Shown here: positions 9,688 through 19,900 of the stretch, in pieces
Numbering within the stretch: the stretch's first letter is position 1
How the letters are laid out: each line of letters starts with the position of its first letter
From: Salisapilia sapeloensis
Taxonomy: Eukaryota; Oomycota; Peronosporomycetes; Peronosporales; Salisapiliaceae
Reading direction: 5' to 3'
NCBI GenBank assembly: GCA_023334545.1
Contig: JAADVB010000173.1
Location: 1 to 40,689 of the forward strand
DNA: 40,689 nucleotides
Made by a program: the position numbers and the translations under genes
Notes under the pieces: generated by a model
Told to the model about the DNA's origin: nothing
Databases searched by the model: none
What the model saw: only the letters and a program-made list of their open reading frames with translations

Positions 9688-10932
9688 ACAAAGGGTACGG
9701 TCAAGTGCCTCGATCTACCTCGTAGCCGCTCTTGTGCTGGGATAACTGCTTTTAATACATGTCTGCTTTCTTTTATTTTTCTTTGATGAAGATGCTGTGA
9801 TCTCTGGTTGAAGATGGGGGTATCTGGCACTAGGAGAGCTATCAATTCGTTCGGACACGACCCGCCATGACTTTAGATGGCTTGATGCTCACCCGTTCTC
9901 TGGTATATCATGCTTACCGGACGCTAGGAGAGTGGGTTGTATCCGATCGCTCTCTTGATCGTAGATCATGTGTGTACGATGCAGATGGGTCTACGTACTG
10001 ATTCCGAAAACCGTCACTAGGTCCATCTCTTTCTCATTAACTCTCCCACGGCTACAACCTTCTCCAAAAACTTGATGACGAGTAGATCATCCGAAGAATG
10101 GCATGCGTAGGAATTTAATTAGAGAAGAAGCGAAATGGCTCCATCTTTCTGTAAAATTCGGTGCTGCTGATGTGGATTGTGGATTATTCATACACATTAT
10201 GGTCGCTGCCGTGATAGCTAATGTGGCTACACAGTCGTCACACCCTGGTCATGTGAAGACTGTTCCACTGGCTCGTGCATCACATTCATAACGGGTGTTT
10301 CCATCGTGCATTACACGTTTAGGACGGAGAATACATGGCGATGACCCTACGATCCACTCATGTCTCCTCAAGCTCTCCGGCGAGTACTTTTGCGTCACAA
10401 TCGTCTTTTGGATTTGATGCGCCTGTCTTTATTAGCCCTGCGATTAAATGGATCTTAAATTCTGTAAACTATACAGACACGTTACATCATCCCTGATTCG
10501 AACGACGTACGGCACTAATGACACTCTGTCTGACGTGAGGGGTCTACTTTATTAAAATTAAGACTGTAAAAAAGTCACTTACTATTGTAATTTTGTAGTA
10601 AATTTGTATTTCATAGAGCATATTTTTCGAGATCACACGACTATGAAAACGATAACATCCCTCGTTACAAATCGACGAAACCAAGTGAGCCCAGAGCAAC
10701 CGTCAGGCTGTTCACAACGAGAAAGCAGAGACGGCACAAAAGCTTGTACGGCCACGGCTTTCCTCCCTTTTATCAGGTCCAAAGGGAACGAAAGATCTTG
10801 TGTCTTATCTCTAGCCAAAGTAGCTCGAGTACGTTTTTCTCGTGTGTTTCTTTCTCATCCAATTGTTGTTCACGTCACAAAGAGCACCTCTAGACGCAAC
10901 ACATCGTGTGGCCGGTAGAACGACACGCCTCT
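9688..10932. other. Upstream region of the giant myosin gene
   Basis: About 1.2 kb without a supported gene. A plus-strand frame at 10604-10918 has no recognisable content. The region is moderately AT-rich up to about 10650 and presumably carries the myosin promoter. Confidence 0.4.
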
Positions 10933-10960
10933 CCCATTCCCCTTTTTTCATTCGGACTTG
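10933..10960 (+). promoter_or_regulatory. Candidate oomycete Inr/FPR start-site element
   Basis: CCCATTCCCCTTTTTTC, directly followed by TCATTCGGAC, lies 28-55 nt before the myosin ATG. It resembles the oomycete core-promoter composite of an initiator (TCAYTYY-like) and a flanking T-rich element (AWTTTNYY-like). The match is by eye; the transcription start is not known. Confidence 0.45.
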
Positions 10961-10987
10961 AGGGTCAACACTAGATAGACAAGTAAC

Positions 10988-13900
10988 ATGCCGGCGAATC
11001 CAGGCGGGACGCGAAAAGAGCGCTTGATGCGTGCTAAGATGAAGAAGAAGATCCAGGAGGAGGCATCCGATCCGACTGCATCAAGTGCTGCGCTCACGTA
11101 TGACGATATCTTGCAAATGTCCGACCTGTCGGAGAATTCGCTCTTGGAAAACTTGCGCAGGAGATACGAAAACGATATGATCTACACGTACGTAGGTCCG
11201 ATCCTCATTGCGATTAACCCGTATCAGGGCATGCCAAAGCTCTATAGCGAGCGGCGGATGACCGAGTACTACGGTCGAGAGATCGGATCCTTACCTCCAC
11301 ATGTATTCGCACTCGCTGACTTTGCCTACCGTCAGCTCATCCAAGGCGGTGCAGTCGATCCACAGAACCAGTCGATCATCATTAGTGGCGAGTCCGGTGC
11401 AGGAAAGACCGAGACGACAAAGATCATTATGCAGTACTTGGCACGCGCCACGAGCTACAAGCGTCCTCCAACCGCGAATGGCGTCGAGCCAGACCATGAG
11501 CCGATCAACGGCGACGCACCCATGTCCGGGACTCTAGGCAAGCTAGAAGAGCGTGTGCTCGAGTCGAATCCGTTGTTGGAATCCTTTGGTAACGCCAAGA
11601 CGCTACGTAATGACAATAGTAGTCGATTTGGTAAATTTATCGAGATCCAATTCAACCATCACGGCAAGATCGTCGGTGCGGAGATCATGAACTTCTTACT
11701 GGAGAAGACGCGCATCGTGTCGCAAAGCATTGGTGAACGGAACTACCATATCTTTTACCAGCTACTGGAAGGAGCAGACGATGAATTGAAAACTCGATTG
11801 CGACTCCAGACGGTGCATGACTATGAGTACTTACGTCATAGCGAGTGCTTTACGATCCCAGGATGTGACGACGTCGAGGACTTTGCCACGACAAAAAAGT
11901 GTATGGAGACGATTGGTCTTGACGCTGGTAAGCAAGAGAACGTGTTTGAACTTCTTGCGGCGGTTCTGCATTTGGGTAATTTGCGTGTGGAACAAGAGAA
12001 TGAGACGGCGAAGCTTGCAGATGAAGAGTCGGAGCAGAGCATCATGTTCGTCGCGGAGCTGCTGCAAGTGTCTGGAGACGCGCTTCGGAAAGCCTTGTTG
12101 ACACGACAGTTACATGTTGGTGGGAAAGTGATTGAGCAGCAGCAGAATGTGGATCAAGTGGTGGATAAGCGAGATGCATTAGCGAAAGGCATGTACTCTT
12201 CGTTATTCATCTGGCTCGTGCAAGAGTTGAATCGTACGATCTCTCGGCCTCGTGACAAGTGGGGATTCATCGGTGTCTTGGACATTTACGGCTTTGAAAA
12301 GTTTGACTGGAATACGTTCGAGCAGTTGTGTATCAACTATGCGAACGAAAAGCTCCAGCGACACTTTAACCAGCACATGCTCGAGGTGGAGCAAGAAGAG
12401 TATGAGAAGGAAGGAATCGACTGGACACACATTGACTTCCAGGACAATCAGCCATGTCTAGATTTGATTGAAAGCAAGTCGCTGGGGAAGCCTGGCATCT
12501 TCATTACGCTCGATGACATTTGGCGATGGAAAGGAGATGAAGCGAATAAGAAGTTTGTCAGTATCTTGCACGCGAACTTTGGGAAAGACACGAGCAAAGG
12601 TCCAGCGAATGCCAAATCGCAGCATCCGTTCTACATCCAACCAAACGTTGATGCAGACTTGACGTTCGGGATTAAGCACTACGCTGGAGAAGTCCTGTAC
12701 GACGCAAGTGGTTTCAACGACAAGAACAATGAGAACTTGAATGACGACATGAAAGACATTGTACGCGATAGTAAGAATCCGTGGATCCGAGACATCTTTT
12801 CACTCAACGTCCAGTCGCTTCAGGCCATTCCTGGTGGTGGAGCTAAGCGTCCGACGGATAATGCGTCTCGAAGACCTTCGGAGAAAGGGATGAACCGTCG
12901 GGCGTCGGACGTGAAAGGCGGAAATAAGGGTGGACGCAACCTTCGAGAAGTGTCTGTCGGAGCACAATTTCGTTTCCAGTTGCAAGAGCTCATGGGTAAG
13001 ATCAGTGCGGCGAACCCTCGATACGTTCGTTGTCTTAAGCCGAATGAGTTCAAGCGTCCTGGTGAGCTGAATGATGACGACTGTGCTCGACAGCTCAAGT
13101 ACTCTGGTATGATGGAAGCAATTCAGATCCGTCAGCAAGGGTTTGCTTTGCGGGAAGACCATGACGTGTTCTTCTATGACTATCAAGGTCTAGCTCCGTC
13201 AGCCGAAGTCATTGATGATCTCGTCAAAGTGATTTCATCAACTCTTGGCGCAGGAAAAGAGCAGTGGCAACTTGGTAAGACGAAAGTCTTCCTACGACGT
13301 GAATTCGCATTTAAATTGCAAAAGCTCGACCAGTTCCGAAGTAAAGGTGCTGCGAGGCGTATCCAGCGATGGGTTCGGTACCTCCGGATGAAGAACCAAG
13401 TCATTGTTGCTCAATCGGTCGTCCGCCGGTACATTGCACGCAGAAAGTTGAAGACGTTAAAGGCTGCTGCGAGACGAATCGTAAGTATTTTACGTGTTAA
13501 AGTTGCTGTGAGCAAGTTTGAAGCTCTGCGCTTTGAACATCGATACAAGTCGCAGCATGCGATTGTAATCCAAAGGATTGCACGGGGCTACTTAGTTCGT
13601 AAGCAGCAGCTATTAGATCCATTCGGTGGTTTAAATGCAAAGGATTTGGACGCGAAGATTAAGGAACTGGAGGCTGCAATCGCCAAGGCGGCGGAAGATA
13701 AACAGTTTGAGCTTTGCTCCAAGCTCCAAGTGGACTTGGAACCTGTCGTGAATGCACGCAAGAAAGTTCGTACGGCTAAGGAACTAGATAATGAGATTGT
13801 TCGCTTGAACAAGGCGGTGGATGAAGCTGCGGGGAGTAAGCAGTATGCCAAGTGTGCAGAGCTTCAGAAGGAGTTGGAAGAAGTGCAGGAACAGCGGAAG

Positions 13901-16900
13901 CATGTGAAGGAAGACTTGACCGAGTTGACGGCATCAGAACTGGATGAACGGATTGCACAGATGGAAGGACTGGTGAAGGAAGCTATGGATGCTCGGAACT
14001 TTGAAAAATGTGGACAGCTGCAACATGATTTAGATCAACTCGTTGCGATTCGAAAGACGAAGCAGAGTGCAGAGGAGATGGATGACGAGATTGAAGCTGT
14101 TAATCAACAGCTTGCGAATGCCATGAAGGAAAAGAACTTTGGCAAGTGTGCGCAGTTGCAAAAGGAGCTGGATGATAAGAAGAGTAAGCGATGGGAACAG
14201 TATCCTGATACGCCAGTTAAGGAGAAGCTACCGGAGAGAGAGGGACCAGTGCCGACGGCACCTACGACATCTCCTGCTGCATTGCAAGGGAAGGATGCGC
14301 CGAAGCCGACGCCGAAGAAGACGCCACCGCAGAAGGCTACAGCGCAAAAGACACCTGCAGCGCAGAAAAGTCCTGTGCAGAAGACTCCTGCGGCACAGAA
14401 GAGTCCGGTGGCGAAACCGACTGCACCTGTGCGTCCAGCGAATGGAAACCGAGTGAAGGCGAGTGTCCAGGCTCCGGCCGTGTCTCCTCCGCAAGTGGCG
14501 AGAGGACGCAAGAGCGTCGACAGTATCAGTGGCATCGGTCGTCCTCGATCCGACTCGAACGGATCGGCTGTATCGGCGTCGTCGCATGCTCGATCTACCA
14601 TCTCTATGCGCTCTACTGTCTCCAAGACGCAGCGCAAGGGAGAAGACGCATCGCGTACAGTGTCTCGCTTACGTCCGGCCAAGGCGTTGACGATGGGAGA
14701 GGACGTGACGGTCGCTGAAGCTGCTCGCGAGATGAAGAAGAAGCGAACTTCGGCGGTGCTTGCGACGAACGCCCAGGGAGCCTTGACTGGAATTCTAACA
14801 GACACCGATACGGCACGTCGTGTCATCTCCCAAGGCCTCGATCCAGATGATACGCTGCTTAGGGACGTCATGACAGGCAACCCGAGCTGCGTGTCGCTTG
14901 AAGACAGTGCGATTGAGGCACTGGACTTGATGCTCAGTGGCAAATTCCGACACTTGCCGGTGGTTAGTCATGACAATGGAAACGTTGTCGGTGTCTTGAA
15001 CGTCGCCAAGTGTCTCCATGACGCCATTCGTCGATTGGAAAAGGTCACGTCGTCTCTACAGGAAGAGCTCGAGAACTCTCCTCTGCGCAGTATGCTGGAA
15101 AAAGTACTTGCACCGACACTACGTGACGTTTTATCCAAGTCGGATGAACCTGAGACGCCAGTCGTGTCTCCAGAAGACACAGTCGCAGACGTGACGCTGC
15201 TAATGGCCAAGGATAAGAAACCAGCGCTTGTTGTGTCGGAGATGGGAGAATTAGTCGGTATCTTTACACCCAAGGATCTCCTCCATCGTGTCATTGCAGC
15301 AGGATTAAGCGTCGATGATACGCTCGTGGAAGAAGTCATGACAGAGCATCCAGAGTCTGCTTCTCCCGACACGACTGTCCTCGATGCTTTCCACATTATG
15401 CACGACGGCAAGTTCCTCAATTTGCCAGTGGTTGACCAAGAGACTGGTGAGATCTTCGGCATTGCAGATGTCCTCTCTCTATCCTCGTCTGCTTCCCTAG
15501 AGCAAGGAGAGTCTGGACAGCTCTGGAGCGCAGCGTTAGAGTTACCGACACAAGGAAAGGATGTCTTCGATGACACGGCGTCCATGTCGTCCTTTACCAG
15601 TCGAGCTCGACAGCGTAAGGAGAAGGAGAAACCTTCTCGAGCTGTCTCGAGCTTACGTCCGACGGCTGCAGTGACTGTATCCTCCCAAGGCTCTGTCGTC
15701 GATGCAGCTGTGCTCATGAAGCAAAAGCATACGGACGCGGTGCTTGTAGTGGACGATTCGAGTGGTCTACTCGTTGGTATTCTTACAGATACAGACGTGT
15801 GTCGTCGTGTGCTTGCGAAGGACCTGGATCCGGAAGCTACGACCGTCGCGGATGTCATGACAGGTGACATTCAGTACGTTGCGCCGGAAGACAGTGCCAT
15901 CGATGCGCTGTTGACGATGCAAGACGGACACTTTCGACATTTGCCGGTCGTGGAGAGAGACAGTGGGACCATCGCAGGTGTGTTGAACATTGGCAAGTGT
16001 CTTTATGATGTATCAAAGCGTCTGGAGCATGCATCCGAGTCGACGGAGCAGATGAAAGCGTCACTCGAGTCCCAAGGCAGTGCCGTCCAAAAGGTACTTG
16101 GTCCTATGCTCCAGCGCATGGCGGATCCGACCATCGATTCGATCCTCCAAGCTCAACGGAAGAAGGGAGATGCCGGCGCTCCGACCGTCACGCGCAACAT
16201 GACAGTGTCTCAAGTCGCGAAGCTCATGGGAGAAAGCAAACAAGCAGCTCTTGTCATTGAGAATGAAGTGACAAACCGACTTATCGGTGTCTTCTCTCCT
16301 TATGAACTAGCGATGAAAGTGATTGCGCAGGGTATGGACCCAGAGACGACACTTCTTCAAGAAGTCATGCTCACAGACCCGGATGTCGCGACACCTCAGA
16401 CGCAGGTGGTGGAAGCGCTGCAGATTATGCATGAGACTCAATGCCTGAACCTTCCTGTCGTCCAGGATGAAGGCAGCAGTCGTGTCGTTGGTCTTGTCGA
16501 CGTCCTGGCGTTGAGCTACGGTACGATCGATGCGTTGTACGGTCAGAACCGAGAGCAGATGGAAGAGTTCTGGAGCGCAGCGTTGACGCTAGAGCAACCT
16601 TCCCAGCCTGGTGGCAAGGCGACGCACAAGCGTACACTAGCAAAGGTCGCGGATAAGGAGAAGAGCCGGACGGTGGAACAGCTGCGTCCGTCCAAGGTGC
16701 TGACGATTGAAGAGCACGCGACTGTTGATGAGCTGAGTGTCATGATGGGTCGTAGTCGATCTGATTGTGTCCTTGTGGTGTCGGACGATGGAATGCTCGT
16801 GGGTATCGTCACCGACACGGACTTGGCGCGTCGTGCCGTGGCGCAGAATCTACCGACGGATATCACGACGGTCGGGCAGGTGATGACCAAGGACCCGGCG

Positions 16901-19900
16901 TTCGTATCGACTGCCGACCCGGCCATTGACGCGCTCTTCCGGATGCTTGAAGGCAAGTTCCGACACTTGCCTGTGGTCGAGACACCAGAGAACGGCGGAG
17001 GTGTCGTGGGTATCCTCAAGATCGACCGCTGTCTATACGATGCAATTCGGAAGATGGAAAAGATGGAGGCATCGACGTCTCAAATGCGCCAGACGCTCGG
17101 AAAGCGAGGCAACTTGTCAACGCTGCTAGGTCCGATGGTCGATCGCATGTTCTCTCCGAACGTCCAGACGATTGTGAATGGAGACACAGCGGCACCGCGT
17201 GTCCAGCCTTATACGAGTGTGTTGGAAGTCTCGCGGCAGATGGCGAGTACAAAGAAAGCAGCACTTGTCGTGAGCAATCGTGGACAGTTCTTTGGTGTCT
17301 TTACACCGCAGGATCTCGTGGACAAAGTTTTGTCGAAAGGACTGCCGGTGCACACGACACCTGTGTGTGAAGTCATGACGGAACCGACGCAAGCCCTCGT
17401 GTACGCTGAGAACACGGTGTTGGATGCGCTGCATGTGATGCACGACCAACGATCTCTCTACCTTCCAGTCCTCCAGTCGGAGCAGTCGCCTACAGCGGTT
17501 GGTCTCGTGGACGTGCTGTCGCTAAGCTTTGGATCGTTCGCCAAGGGCGATCCGAGTGACTGGCGTGAGTTCTGGAACACGTCGTTCGAAGCTGCGGGCG
17601 ATGATGACGAGACGTCTTCGCACCATAGTCTCCAGAGCTCTTTCTCCATGAGTCGTGTGACGGGGAATAAGGAGCCTCGTAAGGTCCAGACCGTCACGGG
17701 AGACGCTCGACCTGTGTCGAAGCTGCGTCCGAGTAAAGCTGTGACGATCTCGGAGAGTGCGACAGTTGCGGATGCAGCAGCCGAGATGGGCAAGACCCAC
17801 ACAGACGCTGCACTCGTGATTTCGAGCGACGGAATGCTCAAGGGTATCTTGACCGACACAGACGTGACGCGTCGTGTCGTTGCGCTCGGGAACGATCCGA
17901 ACTTTGTGAGCGTAAGTGCTTGCATGACACCGAATCCGAAGTTTGTGAATGAAAAGGATAGTGCCATGGATGCCATGTTCACTATGCTGGATGGTAAATT
18001 CCGACACTTGCCTGTTGTCGATACGCAAGGTCTTGTCGCCGGTATGCTTCGTATTCAAAAGTGTCTCTATGACTCGATTACGCGTTTAGAAAAAGCACAA
18101 AAGACATCTAGTAGCTCTTTACGAGAGAATCTAGAGAAACAGCTCATGTCGTCTGGATTCGGACAAGGCCTCGGGAAAGGACAAGGCGCTTTGGATGAAC
18201 TCGTGACGCCGATGATTGAGAAACTCTTGTCGCCGACGTTGGATACGCTAGTCAGTCGAGAGGATATGCCGCCGCTTGTCCATCCTACGGTCACGGTCAT
18301 GGAAGCTGCAAGGCAGATGGCATCTACGAGGAAAGCTGCGTTGGTCGTAGAGGACTTGGAGCTCGATGGAGACCTCGACCGACGCTGGAGTAACGCTAGC
18401 TCTGCTACTGGCAAAAGACTCACTGGTGTGTTTACACCTAAAGACCTTCTTCTTCGAGTCGTTGGAGCCGGACTGGACCCTGCCATGACGCTTGTCAAGG
18501 ACGTGATGACGTCTAATCCCGAGACCGTGGCGCCTAGCACGTCGCTTGTGGATGCACTGCATATTATGTACGAGCATACGTTCCTGCACTTGCCAGTAGT
18601 AGAAGACGGATCGAGCACGATCATGGGCTGTGTCGACGTGCTGTCGCTTTGCTACGGCACCTTTGCCACTGGCGCAACGGAAGGTGGAGGCGACTGGCGC
18701 GCCTTTTGGGATATGTCCCTCGCACTTACCAAGGACGATGATGAGCGCAGTAGTGTCAGTCGCAGTGTCGCTGGGTCTCGACGTCCGGCTGCTAGTAAAC
18801 GCGGAGGTCGATCACGCAGTCACACGGCGTCGTCTGCTGGTAGTCAGAAGAAGGAGGAAGTGAATCGCCCAGTGTCCAAGCTCCGGCCGAGACGTGTCAC
18901 GCAGATCGACGAGTACTTGACTGTCTCGGAAGCTGCGAAACGTATGCGAAAGGCACGTGCGGATGCTGTCGTGATCACAAATGAAGACGGGGAGCTACAT
19001 GGTATCCTAACCGATACGGACATCACGCGACGTGTACTTGCACGGAACTTGGATCCGGATGTGACAGATGTATCTGCAATCATGACGGTGCATCCGAGCT
19101 GCGTACGTAGTGATGAGCAGGCGATTGAAGCTGTCACGAAGATGCTGGAAGGACGCTTTAACCATTTGCCAGTGACGTCGCCGGAAGGTGTCATCCAAGG
19201 CATGCTGGACATTACCAAGTGTCTCTACGATGCGATCAACGGGATGGAAAAGGTGCAACAGAGTACTGAGGCAGCTGCATCGGAGCTGTCGAGAGACTTG
19301 GGGCCGAACGCTTCGAGCTTGAACAAGTTGCTTGGACCGATGATGGATAAGATGGTGCGTCCGACTGTCGGCACAGCGTTGGAAGGAGAGAAGATGCCTC
19401 CGATTGTGGATCCTCAGACGTCTGTGAGTGAAGCTGCGATGCTCATGGCAGAGACGAAGAAGGGCGCCGTGGTACTGGATGACGGAGAGCTCGTGGGTAT
19501 CGTGACACCCAAGGATTTGCTCCGCAAGCTTGTTGCGAAGGGTCTGACTGCAGACGAGACGGCTGTGGAGGAGGTCATGTCCGTCGACCCAGAGTACGTC
19601 TGTCCGGACGCTCGTATCCTCGACGCTTTGCGACTGATCCATGACTCTGGTCAGCTCTTCGTTCCGGTGCTGCATGAACAGAGTAGGCAGGTGATTGGCA
19701 TGGTAGACGTGCTTTGTCTTAGCTATGGTCAGTTCGCTTCATCTTCTGGTAGCTCTGGTGGAGACTGGCGCCAATTCTGGCAGACAGCGATGCATGCGCA
19801 GGATGAAGCGCAAGGCATGTTTGATCATGATGATACAGTGTCGGTTGGTACGATTGAAGAGTTTGAACGGAGCGAGATGCAGCATGAGATTGGATACGCT

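Noticed and set aside
14104-15870. Long minus-strand open frames of 279 and 300 codons inside the myosin gene
   Set aside because: They are antisense to strongly supported CBS-coding sequence and are Ser/Thr/Val-rich, as expected of a reverse frame of biased codons; no domain is visible.
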